Assembly (NCBI GenBank): GCA_045605765.1
Contig: JAZUQQ010000053.1
Location: 1-53,683, forward strand
Length of the DNA: 53,683 bases
Source of the DNA: SIG672 sp045605765
Lineage (GTDB): Bacteria > Bacillota > Clostridia > Oscillospirales > CAG-272
Direction: 5' to 3'
Shown: in pieces, positions 33,795 through 42,327 of the stretch
How positions within the stretch are numbered: the stretch's first letter is position 1
Layout of the letters: each line of letters begins with the position of its first letter
Notes under the pieces: model-generated
Seen by the model: only the letters and a program-made list of their open reading frames with translations
Database searches by the model: none
Told to the model about the DNA's origin: nothing
Program-made: the position numbers and the translations under genes

Positions 33795-34142
33795 ATGAAA
33801 TCAAGATTACCCGAGGGATACGGCGGAGGACCTTCCAGTATGCAGGGAATGATTAGACAGGCACAAAAGATGCAGGAGCAGATGGCAACTCTTCAAGATG
33901 AGCTTGACGCGCGCGAGTACGAGATCAAGGCGGGCGGCGGAGCAGTTACGCTCACCATAAACGGCAAGAAAGAGGTAAGTGCCCTTGAAATTTCTCCCGA
34001 GATAGTGGATCCCGACGATATAGAAACCCTCTCCGACATCATTATTGCGGCAGTCAACGAGGCAATTAAGAAGGTAGAGGACACCAATAACGAAGAGATG
34101 TCCAAGATAACCGGCTCGATGTCTATGCCGGGAATGTTCTGA
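33795..34142 (+). CDS. ybaB: YbaB/EbfC nucleoid-associated protein
   Basis: A 115-aa DNA-binding protein with AGGAGG upstream. N-terminal Met/Gln-rich helix (MIRQAQKMQEQMATLQDEL), then the beta-hairpin core (YEIKAGGGAVTLTINGKKEV) and C-terminal helices. The Gly/Met-rich ends are typical. Between dnaX and recR as in most Firmicutes; 1 bp separates its stop from recR. Confidence 0.95.
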   Translation: MKSRLPEGYGGGPSSMQGMIRQAQKMQEQMATLQDELDAREYEIKAGGGAVTLTINGKKEVSALEISPEIVDPDDIETLSDIIIAAVNEAIKKVEDTNNEEMSKITGSMSMPGMF

Positions 34143-34143
34143 T

Positions 34144-34743
34144 ATGGCGGAATTTATAGCTCCGCTCGAAGAGCTTATCGAGGGATTTTCGCGTCTGCCC
34201 GGAGTGGGAAGAAAATCTGCGACCAGATATGCGCTCAGCGTGCTTGATATGAACGATAATGATATTGCTACCTTTGCAGATGCACTCGCAGGTGCAAAGA
34301 CGCGTATCAAGCATTGTAAGATCTGTGGAAACTTCACCGATACCGATATTTGTCCGGTCTGTGAGGATAGCGGCCGCAGCCCGATAATCTGCGTGGTTGA
34401 GGACATACGCGCGCTTATGAGCATAGAAAAGGTCAGAGAGTACAGAGGAAAATATCACGTTCTCGGCGGAGTTCTTTCTCCGATGAACGGAGTCGGTCCC
34501 GATCAGCTGAATATCGCTTCGCTTCTCTCGAGAATAGCAGGTGAAAATATCAGTGAGGTGATAATAGCGACAAATCCGACGGTCGAGGGAGAAGCAACGG
34601 CAATGTATTTAATGAAGCTTCTTTCGCCTCTGGGAGTCAAGACCTCGCGCCTTGCTTACGGAATTCCTGTTGGCGCAGACCTTGAATATACCGACGCGGT
34701 CACGCTCCTTCGTGCGCTTGACGGCAGAAGAGAACTTAAATAA
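34144..34743 (+). CDS. recR: Recombination protein RecR
   Basis: A 199-aa protein that works with RecO and RecF to load RecA. N-terminal helix-hairpin-helix (FSRLPGVGRKSATRYA), a C4 zinc finger (CKICGNFTDTDICPVC, ~57-72), a Toprim domain (ICVVEDIRALMSIE, ~81; GGVLSPMNGVGPDQLN) and C-terminal Walker B-like end (IPVGADLEYTDAVTLLRAL). Full length. Its last 23 codons plus the first half of its terminator are repeated at 36755, on the far side of a sigma-factor module, so this gene appears to have been the target of an insertion that preserved its reading frame. Confidence 0.96.
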   Translation: MAEFIAPLEELIEGFSRLPGVGRKSATRYALSVLDMNDNDIATFADALAGAKTRIKHCKICGNFTDTDICPVCEDSGRSPIICVVEDIRALMSIEKVREYRGKYHVLGGVLSPMNGVGPDQLNIASLLSRIAGENISEVIIATNPTVEGEATAMYLMKLLSPLGVKTSRLAYGIPVGADLEYTDAVTLLRALDGRRELK

Positions 34744-34760
34744 AATAAAAATCCGTATCG
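34674..34760 (+). repeat. recR 3'-end direct repeat, left copy (87 bp)
   Basis: Identical at 86 of 87 positions to 36755-36841; the one difference (T34689 versus C36770) is a silent Tyr codon change. It covers the last 23 recR codons, the stop, and the left arm of the original terminator hairpin, where the identity ends. Confidence 0.97.
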
Positions 34761-34816
34761 GCACACAGTAGATTCTATTATAACGATGCAACAAAAAGGT
34801 GAATGGTTACAGCCAG

Positions 34817-34850
34817 AGTCTCCCTTGTGTAAAAGGGGGACTTTTTGTTT
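34817..34850 (+). terminator. Rightward terminator 1 inside the recR module
   Basis: Stem AGTCTCCCTT/AAGGGGGACT (one G-T pair), loop GTGTAA, then TTTTGTTT. It could replace the split native recR terminator. Confidence 0.7.
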
Positions 34851-34916
34851 GCCTGTAAATGCGCACTTACTCACCACCATTTATGGTTGTGTTATGAAGA
34901 GCGATGTCAACACTTC

Positions 34917-34962
34917 ACCGCCGAGAGTGACCGTTTGAGTCGCTCTCGGCGGTTAGTTTTTT
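34917..34962 (+). terminator. Rightward terminator 2 inside the recR module
   Basis: A 15-bp stem ACCGCCGAGAGTGAC/GTCGCTCTCGGCGGT (one G-T pair), 7-base loop, then TAGTTTTTT. The T-tract is on the plus strand, so it ends leftward-entering recR readthrough, not the sigma gene. Confidence 0.75.
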
Positions 34963-36646
34963 AAATATTTGGAGCAATCAAGGTTGTTAACGACCTTTTT
35001 TGCTCTTTCGTGGGTATTTTTAATTTACCGTTATTAACGAGTTCTTTCAGGCAATGCAGAATGAACCAACCGTCGCTAAAAAAAATGTATTGAAGCCCAT
35101 ACATTTGAGCTTTGTAAAGATGCTTAGGCGTTCTTTCGAGAATAGCTTTTACGTACGGAGCTTTTAATGCATCAAATTCCGCTTGGTACTTTTCCTTGAT
35201 TTTATCACCGAATTCAAGTAGCTTTTCTCTCGCTTCGGCATTTCTGATCCAAGCGATCTGCAAGGTTGTCCACTGCCCGTGATCGCTATCATATCGTCTC
35301 ATATACCCCTTTTCGTTCATACAAGCATATTCAAAGTCAGATAGTTCTTCTCCATTGAAAAATCGTTCAAAAACGCCCAAATCTCTTGCAGTTGTAAGCT
35401 GATAGTTATCGTTTACTCGCTTTTCGCTCCATTCTGTATCAATAGTCCAAAGAATAAACTTATCTGTAAATCCATTCCAGCAGGGACCGCAAAACTTTTT
35501 CATGCTTTCAAAATACTTAGGAGTAATGTTGCTTTCCACGGAAGCATAGCAAATATTTTTTCCGCCATCGGGACGTATAGTGTATGCCTCTTCAAACTTG
35601 ATTCTATCATCCATATACTTCTCGCCGCTTAGTGCGGTTATATAAGGAATTAACGCCCAAAGCAAGAAATTGTGGTCATTTTCAAAAATCGGAATATGTT
35701 TTTCTTCATCAATACCAATCATTCTATTACAGCAGACGATATTGGAATCGTTCAATAGTGGACTCTGGCTTAATGAGTCATATAATTCATTTGCAAACAG
35801 TTTGGCTGCTTTTGAATACATATCATCTTTCATTTTGATAATGGCTTCATCGGGCTCATCAAGCAAAAAGTTGATATTATATTTATCTCCTTGTTTAAGT
35901 AAAAAACCGTATTTTTCAAGATATTCAACCTCCGTTTCAACATACACAGGGGAAACGCCAAGAGCGTCGGCTATCTCGTTGACCGTTTTGGGTATATCCT
36001 TCACGCAATATGCAATGTTTTGTGCTATTGGAGAACGAAAGAAATTACCAACATTCCCTTTTGTACCCGTAGAACCCGAAAAGCCACACAAAGAAAACTT
36101 TATAGGATTAAATTTCAGTTCACTTGTTTTTCTCATAGTATCCATACCTCGTTTCAATTCTTTTTTAGCTTCAAACAAGTGCCACTTGACAGTGCCGAGA
36201 GGAATATCTAGCTCCCGAGCAATATCTGCCTGTTTGCGATTCTCAAAATAATACGCAATCACTATTCTTCTTTGCAGCTTAGAAAGGTAAGCAATCTCAG
36301 TCTGGAGACGATGGATAGCTTCTGTATTGTCGTCGGTGTCCAGTTCAGAGTACGGATCTGCAATCAGCTCCGCAACCTCATCAATAGAAACACCGACCAT
36401 ACTTTTCGCAGCATCACGATAATAGTTACTGAGCGTGTTATGGGCAACGGTCCAGATAAACTTTCCCATGTCCGCAACGTCATCCTTGATAAGGAGCGCA
36501 CGGAACGCTCTTATCGCAATCTCCTGCGACAGATCCTCTGCATCGTGGATGCTTTTACACCTCTTCAGAGTAAATCCGAATATGGGCTTCAGGTATTCAG
36601 TTATAGTTTTCTCTACGTCTTGTCTGTTCACTTGTTTGCACCTCAT
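34961..36646 (-). CDS. ECF-like sigma factor with winged-helix and large C-terminal extension
   Basis: A 561-aa protein. Sigma region 2 is at ~12-85 (SIHDAEDLSQEIAIRAFRA, MGKFIWTVAHNTLSNYYRDA). Region 4 is at ~112-165 (LQRRIVIAYYFENRKQADIARELD, then LGTVKWHLFEAKKELK). A second helix-turn-helix at ~208-255 (TVNEIADALGVSPVYVETEVEYL) has an ArsR/MarR-like look. The remaining ~300 residues are a Trp/Tyr-rich domain of unknown type with CCNR, CGPCWNGF and no membrane segment. Normal ECF factors have ~170-200 residues and a membrane anti-sigma partner; here none is adjacent, so the extension may sense a signal itself. Start ATG 36646 has a weak site; GTG 36631 follows AGGTG and is a good alternative. 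Confidence 0.8.
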   Translation of the reverse strand: MRCKQVNRQDVEKTITEYLKPIFGFTLKRCKSIHDAEDLSQEIAIRAFRALLIKDDVADMGKFIWTVAHNTLSNYYRDAAKSMVGVSIDEVAELIADPYSELDTDDNTEAIHRLQTEIAYLSKLQRRIVIAYYFENRKQADIARELDIPLGTVKWHLFEAKKELKRGMDTMRKTSELKFNPIKFSLCGFSGSTGTKGNVGNFFRSPIAQNIAYCVKDIPKTVNEIADALGVSPVYVETEVEYLEKYGFLLKQGDKYNINFLLDEPDEAIIKMKDDMYSKAAKLFANELYDSLSQSPLLNDSNIVCCNRMIGIDEEKHIPIFENDHNFLLWALIPYITALSGEKYMDDRIKFEEAYTIRPDGGKNICYASVESNITPKYFESMKKFCGPCWNGFTDKFILWTIDTEWSEKRVNDNYQLTTARDLGVFERFFNGEELSDFEYACMNEKGYMRRYDSDHGQWTTLQIAWIRNAEAREKLLEFGDKIKEKYQAEFDALKAPYVKAILERTPKHLYKAQMYGLQYIFFSDGWFILHCLKELVNNGKLKIPTKEQKRSLTTLIAPNI

Positions 36647-36702
36647 TGAAAGCTTTCACCCATATAGACACGCGAATCTGAAAAGGTTGGAACTTTTTTA
36701 TA

Positions 36703-36731
36703 ATTATATCATAAATTTTTGAATTAGTCTA
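36703..36731 (-). promoter_or_regulatory. Candidate promoter of the sigma-factor gene
   Basis: On the minus strand: TAGACT, 17 bp, TATAAT, about 57 bp before the start codon. A TTGACA also occurs at 36746-36751, next to the module border, but without a good -10 at proper distance. Confidence 0.5.
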
Positions 36732-36754
36732 GCAAAAGTAATGATTGTCAAGAA

Positions 36755-36841
36755 CGCAGACCTTGAATACACCGACGCGGTCACGCTCCTTCGTGCGCTT
36801 GACGGCAGAAGAGAACTTAAATAAAATAAAAATCCGTATCG
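36755..36841 (+). repeat. recR 3'-end direct repeat, right copy (87 bp)
   Basis: Second copy of 34674-34760, here followed by the complete native terminator. It has no upstream recR reading frame, so it is a displaced gene end. Confidence 0.97.
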
Positions 36842-36858
36842 TGAAGATACGGATTTTT
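36828..36858. terminator. Original recR/ftsH bidirectional terminator
   Basis: Perfect 13-bp stem AAAAATCCGTATC/GATACGGATTTTT with loop GTGAA. It lies 5 bp from the ftsH stop and serves the convergent ftsH operon; it was probably also the recR terminator before the insertion. Confidence 0.9.
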
Positions 36859-36863
36859 TCTGT

Positions 36864-39044
36864 TTAGTTGTCGTTTTCTTCGTCGTCGGAGTTGTCGGGA
36901 GACTCGGCTTCTTCGGAAGGTTCCTCGCTATCCGCTATCTCTTCTTCAAAGGCTCCTGCACTTGCAGATGCCTCCAGTGCCTCGCCGTTTGCGGCGTCGC
37001 TCGAAGGAGTATCGGCAGCTTCACGCTCTTTTTGGAGGTTTTCCTGCTCTTCGCGCTCCCTCTTTTCTTCTTCATCGCGGCGACGCTTTTCTTCGTTTTC
37101 TGCCATAGACTTGCGTCGACGCTCATCCATCATCTCTTGGAGTTCCTCAAAAGTAGGCTCGCCTTCCATCGCTGCCTTAAACTGTACTTCGTCCATAGTC
37201 TCGTATTTTACAAGAAACTCGGCGACGAACCTCAGTTTATCCGAATGCTCACTCAGTATCTGCTCGGCGGTTTCGTAAGCCTCATTTATTATACGTTTGA
37301 TCTCACTGTCGATAAGCGCGGCAGTGGCTTCGGAATAGTTCTTTTCGCCTCCGAAATCTTTTCCGAGGAATACCTCGCTGTGTCCTGTGCCGTAAACGAT
37401 AGGACCGAGCGCGTCGCTCATTCCAAGACGTGTAACCATCTTGCGCGCGATCTCGGTAGCACGTTGAATGTCGTTAGATGCACCGCCCGAGAAATCGTTG
37501 AAGGTGATCTTTTCGGCAACGCGTCCGCCGAGGAGCATCGCGATCTGTTCGCTTAGTTCAGAGCGGTATTCGCTGTATCTGTCTTCCTGTGGGAGATTGA
37601 GAGTATATCCGAGTGCGCGTCCGCTTGGGATTATCGAGATCTGATGAACGGGGTCGATAGAGGGCAGATAATATGCCATAAGGGCATGACCAGCTTCGTG
37701 ATATGCAGTCTTGCGCTTTTCTTCTTCCTTTATCTTCATACTCTTCTTCTGAGTACCTACTATTATCTTCATCGTAGCGTCCTCGATATCGTTCATACCG
37801 ATGAGCGACTTTCCGCGTCTTGCGGCGAGAAGAGCTGCTTCGTTGAGAAGATTTGCAAGGTCGGCACCTGTAAAGCCTGCGGTGCTCTTGGCAACAGTTG
37901 AAAGATCGACCTCGGCCTCGAAGGGCTTATTGCGTGCGTGGATTTTGAGTATCTCCTCACGACCTTTAAGGTCTGGGTAGTTTACGGTTATCTCGCGGTC
38001 GAAGCGTCCGGGGCGGAGAAGTGCGGGATCAAGAATGTCGGGGCGGTTTGTCGCCGCCATGACGATAACCCCGTCGTTGCCCGAGAAGCCGTCCATTTCA
38101 ACGAGAAGCTGGTTAAGAGTTTGCTCACGCTCGTCGTGACCGCCGCCAAGACCTGCGCCTCTGTGACGTCCGACTGCGTCTATTTCGTCTATAAATATGA
38201 TACTTGCGGGATTTTTACGAGCGGTTTCGAAGAGGTCGCGCACACGCGATGCACCGACACCGACGTACATTTCAACGAAGTCCGATCCTGAGATCGAGTA
38301 GAAGGGTACGCCCGCCTCACCTGCAACTGCTTTGGCAAGAAGAGTCTTACCTGTTCCGGGAGGTCCCATAAGAAGAACACCGTGAGGAATTTTTGCGCCG
38401 AGCTTTGTGAAGTGATCGGGATCTTTGAGGAACTGGACGATCTCCTGAAGCTCCTCCTTTTCCTCGTCTGCGCCTGCAACGTCTGAGAAAAGTATCTTCT
38501 TTTTATCGTCGGGTACATTTATCTTTGCTCTTGATTTTCCGAAGGCAGGACCGCTTCTTCCTCCGGGTGCGCCCTTGCCGTTTGCGCTCTGCTTAAATAC
38601 CCACACAACGAGTCCGCCGAGAAGAAGTATTATTGCAACGTAGGGAAGTATCGACACCCACACGGGAATAGATTTAGGTTCAACGAGGTCATATTCAAGC
38701 TTCTGCACCTGATTCTCACTCGCAACGCCTTGATTTTTGTCATCAATGCTTTGATTGTACGCAAGAACATATCCGTAGCAGTCGTCGTAGAAACGCTGAC
38801 GGTCTTGGATATGATAAACTATCTCTTCGTCGCTCGTCGTTACTACGGTAAGCTTGTTCGAGGCTTCCAGTTTAAATGTTTTGACCTGTTCCTTGCCTTC
38901 TACACCAATGCTTTCGAAAAGCTCCACGATATCGCTGTAAACAGGCTTTTCATCTCCCGTAAGCTTAAAAATGAAGGAAACTGCCGTGATTATAACGACT
39001 ATGAGGAGAATGAAACTAAAAATTGAAAATAGATTTTTTTTCAT
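36864..39044 (-). CDS. ftsH: ATP-dependent zinc metalloprotease FtsH
   Basis: A 726-aa membrane protease for quality control. Two membrane segments (~7-27 and ~131-150) flank an external domain. AAA+ domain: Walker A GPPGTGKTLLAKAVAGEAG (~228), Walker B IIFIDEIDA (~283), SRH region DPALLRPGRFDR (~345). Zinc site HEAGH (~447). The last ~90 residues are unusually long, charged and Glu-rich, longer than in most FtsH proteins. GGAG lies ~13 bp upstream of the start, a long spacing. Last gene of the yybS operon, after tilS. Confidence 0.96.
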   Translation of the reverse strand: MKKNLFSIFSFILLIVVIITAVSFIFKLTGDEKPVYSDIVELFESIGVEGKEQVKTFKLEASNKLTVVTTSDEEIVYHIQDRQRFYDDCYGYVLAYNQSIDDKNQGVASENQVQKLEYDLVEPKSIPVWVSILPYVAIILLLGGLVVWVFKQSANGKGAPGGRSGPAFGKSRAKINVPDDKKKILFSDVAGADEEKEELQEIVQFLKDPDHFTKLGAKIPHGVLLMGPPGTGKTLLAKAVAGEAGVPFYSISGSDFVEMYVGVGASRVRDLFETARKNPASIIFIDEIDAVGRHRGAGLGGGHDEREQTLNQLLVEMDGFSGNDGVIVMAATNRPDILDPALLRPGRFDREITVNYPDLKGREEILKIHARNKPFEAEVDLSTVAKSTAGFTGADLANLLNEAALLAARRGKSLIGMNDIEDATMKIIVGTQKKSMKIKEEEKRKTAYHEAGHALMAYYLPSIDPVHQISIIPSGRALGYTLNLPQEDRYSEYRSELSEQIAMLLGGRVAEKITFNDFSGGASNDIQRATEIARKMVTRLGMSDALGPIVYGTGHSEVFLGKDFGGEKNYSEATAALIDSEIKRIINEAYETAEQILSEHSDKLRFVAEFLVKYETMDEVQFKAAMEGEPTFEELQEMMDERRRKSMAENEEKRRRDEEEKREREEQENLQKEREAADTPSSDAANGEALEASASAGAFEEEIADSEEPSEEAESPDNSDDEENDN

Positions 39045-39084
39045 TATATATTTATAACTCCGTGTAAATGTAGTTTAGTCTTGT

Positions 39085-40485
39085 TTATAGTGGCTCTTTC
39101 ATATAGTATATCGCAATTTGCTGAGAATTTTCATCTTTTCTTGAAGAAAACGAGTCAGACACGGGAAATGACGGTATCCACACGATTTCCCCACCGCACT
39201 CAATAACGGGAATCGTTGCGCGGTAGTCAAGCGGTAGTTTTTTTTCTGAAAAAAGCTTTTTTACCTTTCTGGTCATACCGCCGAAAACGTATCTGTCCCC
39301 GTCCGCTCTGCTTCTTGCCGATAAACTGAAATTCATTATATCAAACGATAGCTCGGCTTTTATTGATATTTTGTAAATATTTTGTTTTTTAATTAAATAT
39401 TTACTTATTTCCTCACGTTTTGCGGTATTTTCTTCATTTTCTTTGCAAATGAAGATTATCGATCCGTCCTCTGGAATTATATTTTCCCCCATTTTGAGAT
39501 CTATTCTGTAAGGGCTTTCCTTCTTTTCGTTTTCGTTTTTTACAAAAACGAGTCGTGAGCCTTTGATCAGAGCGTAGATTCCATTGGGGAGAGCGATACG
39601 GCTATGCTCGATGTTTGAAAGAACGAGCCCTTTTATGTTCGAAATATGTGTGTAGTTCAAAGTTTCTTTGCCGCCTGATGACGTATAGGCGTTTTTAATT
39701 ACTCTGTTGAGTATTGCATCGTCAAGCGCTGCGAGTGACTCACAACGGTTGTCGGTAAACTTTGCTGCTTTTTTTTCGATAAAATCACCGTCTTCGCGCA
39801 CGAGCAATGTCATTCTTGTGACGGCATCCTCTGTCGAAGGGTTGATTTTAAGAAGTTCGGGGACGATTTTATGGCGTATCAAGTTGCGCGAATAATCGGT
39901 ATCCGAATTAGTGCTGTCATATACATATTCGATCAGATTTTCGCTTGCATATTCAATAATTTCTTTTTTTGTGCAAAAAATCAGAGGTCTTATTATGTTT
40001 GAGCGAACTGCCGGAATTCCGCAAAGTCCTTTGAGAGAGCTTCCGCGTGCCAGATTGAAAATTACGGTTTCGAGGTTGTCCGATGCATTATGTGCCGTCG
40101 CGATCTTCTCAATCGAGTTTTCTCGGCAGAAACGGTCAAATATTTCATATCTGCAATTTCTTGCCGCTTCTTCAAGACCGAGCTTCCTATCCTCGGCAAT
40201 TTCGGGCACATTTGCCTTGACCGCTGTGAAGGGAATGTTCCATTTTTCACACAGTGATCTGCAAAAATACTCGTCTCTGTCTGCTTCGCCTGCGCGTATC
40301 ATATGGTTTACGTGGAGCGCAAATAAAGAAAAGCCGTATTTAACGGCCTCCTTTTTTAGTAGATAAAGAAGCACGACCGAATCGGCTCCTCCCGAAAGAC
40401 CGACGAGAAGAGACCTGCATGGCAACATATCGTAATGCTTTATTGCATCTGCGAATTTTTCTTCAATTGTTGAAGCTTTTTTCAC
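39085..40485 (-). CDS. tilS: tRNA(Ile)-lysidine synthase
   Basis: A 466-aa enzyme that modifies C34 of the CAU-anticodon isoleucine tRNA to lysidine. PP-loop ATPase motif GLSGGADSVVLLYLL (~28), HNASDNLETVIFNLARG (~137), RPLIFCTKKEIIEYA, then the C-terminal TilS domain (NFSLSARSRADGDRYVFGG). GTG start at 40485 with GAAAGGA upstream. The tilS-ftsH order is common in Firmicutes, though usually with hpt between them, which is absent here. Confidence 0.95.
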   Translation of the reverse strand: MKKASTIEEKFADAIKHYDMLPCRSLLVGLSGGADSVVLLYLLKKEAVKYGFSLFALHVNHMIRAGEADRDEYFCRSLCEKWNIPFTAVKANVPEIAEDRKLGLEEAARNCRYEIFDRFCRENSIEKIATAHNASDNLETVIFNLARGSSLKGLCGIPAVRSNIIRPLIFCTKKEIIEYASENLIEYVYDSTNSDTDYSRNLIRHKIVPELLKINPSTEDAVTRMTLLVREDGDFIEKKAAKFTDNRCESLAALDDAILNRVIKNAYTSSGGKETLNYTHISNIKGLVLSNIEHSRIALPNGIYALIKGSRLVFVKNENEKKESPYRIDLKMGENIIPEDGSIIFICKENEENTAKREEISKYLIKKQNIYKISIKAELSFDIMNFSLSARSRADGDRYVFGGMTRKVKKLFSEKKLPLDYRATIPVIECGGEIVWIPSFPVSDSFSSRKDENSQQIAIYYMKEPL

Positions 40486-40508
40486 ATTCGTCGATCCTTT
40501 CTTTAGTG

Positions 40509-41846
40509 TTATTGTTCTTCCATATTTGTCATAGTGGAGAATCTTGTGTACTGACCGAACCAGTTGAGCTTTACCGTTCCACGCCCGCCGTGACGGTTCT
40601 TTTCGACGATTACCTCAGCAACGTTTCCTTCTTGATCTTTTTCGTAATATTCGTCTCTGTAAAGGAACATTACCATATCTGCATCCTGCTCGATCGCACC
40701 TGAATCACGAAGGTCGGAGAGCATAGGACGTCTGTCCTTACGAGTTTCGTTTGTACGCGAGAGCTGAGCACAGCAAATGACAGGTACTTTAAGCTCTTTC
40801 GCAAGAAGTTTAAGGTTACGGGAGATCTCACTGACCTCTTGAACGCGGTTGTCTATCTTTCGGTCGCTCTGCATAAGCTGCAGGTAGTCGATAACAACGA
40901 GCGACAGATTCTTCATTCTGCGAAGCTTTGCCTTCATACCGGTTACGTTTATACCTGTCGTATCGTCAATATATATATCGCACTCCGAAAGGAATGCCGA
41001 TGCCTTGGCGAGCTTGTTCCAGTCGTCGGGAGTGAGATTTCCGCTTCTCAGCGCTGTGCTTTCAACGAGAGCTTCACTGGAAAGCATTCTCTGTACTAGC
41101 TGCTCCTTCGACATTTCGAGTGAGAATATGCATACCGATCTGCGCGATGAGCGTGCGATATTCGTCGCAAGATTAAGCGCAAACGCCGTTTTACCCATAC
41201 CGGGTCGAGCACCGACGATAACGAGGTCGCCTGCCCCCAGTCCTACGAGCACTTTGTCGAGGTCTGAAAATCCTGTAGGCGCGCCTGCCGCCGACTCTGG
41301 GTTTGTGGCAATTTCCTTGATGTTCTTGTAGGTATCAAGTATAACGTCACGAATATGTGCAAAATCGTGGCTTTCCTTGGTCTGAGCTATCGCAAATATC
41401 TTCGCCTCTGCACTGTCAACTATGCGCTCTGCGGCATCCTGCTCTGCAAACGCGGTATCGGTTATTTCTCCGCACACGCTTATAAGCTGACGTAGCAGAC
41501 TCTTATCCTTTACTATTTTAGCATAGTCCTTTACGTTCAGCGATGAAGGAACTATCTCGGCTATCGTGCGGATATATTTTTTAGATTGTTCGATGTCGTA
41601 AACTCCCTCCTGAACGAGAGCGTCCATAAGAACGACGGGATCTATGTCGCGCGATTGGAGCGAGAGCTTTTGCATTGCCGAAAATATCGACTTGTGCTCT
41701 TCCAGATAGAAGTCCTCGCTTGAAATCATTGTCGCAACGTCCGAAATTCTTTCGGGGTCGATAAGGATAGAACCAAGGACTGCCTGCTCAGCTTCGAGCG
41801 AAAAGGGAAGCTTTCTTAAAACATCGTTTCCTGTTATGTTTGCCAT
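40509..41846 (-). CDS. dnaB: Replicative DNA helicase
   Basis: A 445-aa hexameric helicase. N-terminal DnaB domain (LPFSLEAEQAVLGSIL...), RecA-like C-terminal domain with Walker A GARPGMGKTAFALNLA (~210), Walker B LVVIDYLQLMQ (~318), and CCAQLSRTNETRKDRRPMLSD. ATG 41846 abuts the rplI stop; an in-frame GTG at 41858 overlaps rplI and adds four residues. Neither has a strong ribosome-binding site, so coupling to rplI is likely. Confidence 0.96.
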   Translation of the reverse strand: MANITGNDVLRKLPFSLEAEQAVLGSILIDPERISDVATMISSEDFYLEEHKSIFSAMQKLSLQSRDIDPVVLMDALVQEGVYDIEQSKKYIRTIAEIVPSSLNVKDYAKIVKDKSLLRQLISVCGEITDTAFAEQDAAERIVDSAEAKIFAIAQTKESHDFAHIRDVILDTYKNIKEIATNPESAAGAPTGFSDLDKVLVGLGAGDLVIVGARPGMGKTAFALNLATNIARSSRRSVCIFSLEMSKEQLVQRMLSSEALVESTALRSGNLTPDDWNKLAKASAFLSECDIYIDDTTGINVTGMKAKLRRMKNLSLVVIDYLQLMQSDRKIDNRVQEVSEISRNLKLLAKELKVPVICCAQLSRTNETRKDRRPMLSDLRDSGAIEQDADMVMFLYRDEYYEKDQEGNVAEVIVEKNRHGGRGTVKLNWFGQYTRFSTMTNMEEQ

Positions 41847-41847
41847 A

Positions 41848-42297
41848 TTATTTATCACTTACAACGCTGACACTGAGCTTGCCCGTGATCTTGGTGTAAA
41901 GCTTTACGTCGAGCGTATATTCTCCGTAATTTTTAATGGGTTTGTCAAGGACTATCTTGCGCTTGTCTATCGTGATACCGAACTGCTCGGTAAGCGAATC
42001 TGCGATCTCCTTTACGGTTACGGCGCCGTAGAGGCGAGAGTCGCTTCCGGAGGTCGCCTTAATGACTACCTTCATCTTTTCGAGCTTTGCTGCCGTTTCC
42101 TTTGCCTCTGCGATCTCTACGTCAATCTTGTGCTGCTTTGCGGCATCCTTGTTTTTCTGGTCGTTAAGTGCTTTCGCATCAGCTTCAACTGCAAGTCCTT
42201 TGGGCAGCAGGAAGTTTCTTGCGTATCCGTCTGATACGTTTATAATATCTCCTTTTTTACCCTGAGCCTTTACGTCCTGTGTGAGAATAACTTTCAT
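41848..42297 (-). CDS. rplI: 50S ribosomal protein L9
   Basis: A 149-aa protein with the L9 N-terminal signature (MKVILTQDVKAQGKKGDI, GYARNFLLPKGLA), a long connecting helix, and the C-terminal domain (DSRLYGAVTVKEIADSL). AAAGGA upstream. Between gdpP and dnaB, the standard Firmicutes order. Confidence 0.97.
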   Translation of the reverse strand: MKVILTQDVKAQGKKGDIINVSDGYARNFLLPKGLAVEADAKALNDQKNKDAAKQHKIDVEIAEAKETAAKLEKMKVVIKATSGSDSRLYGAVTVKEIADSLTEQFGITIDKRKIVLDKPIKNYGEYTLDVKLYTKITGKLSVSVVSDK

Positions 42298-42327
42298 TTG
42301 TATATATGTCCTTTCGTGATTGCTTTC

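Larger units (their letters stand above)
34761..36754. mobile_element. Putative integrated module at the recR 3' end carrying one sigma-factor gene
   Basis: The 1994 bp between the two 87-bp repeats interrupt the recR terminator hairpin: the left copy has only the first arm, the right copy has the complete hairpin. This layout (intact gene, unique DNA, displaced gene 3' end) is the hallmark of site-specific integration at a gene end. The module brings two rightward terminators and a leftward sigma-factor gene. It contains no integrase, recombinase or transposase, so it would be a remnant, be mobilised in trans, or have arisen by other recombination. Confidence 0.65.

Noticed and set aside
34917..34962. 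Terminator of the sigma-factor gene
   Set aside because: The T-tract follows the hairpin only on the plus strand, so it cannot terminate the minus-strand gene efficiently.
34144..36841. CRISPR or large phage island around recR
   Set aside because: There are only two repeat copies, no spacers, and no phage or integrase genes between them.
36868..37278. Ser-rich plus-strand open frame opposite the ftsH tail
   Set aside because: Mirror of Glu/Asp-rich ftsH codons; no independent start signal.
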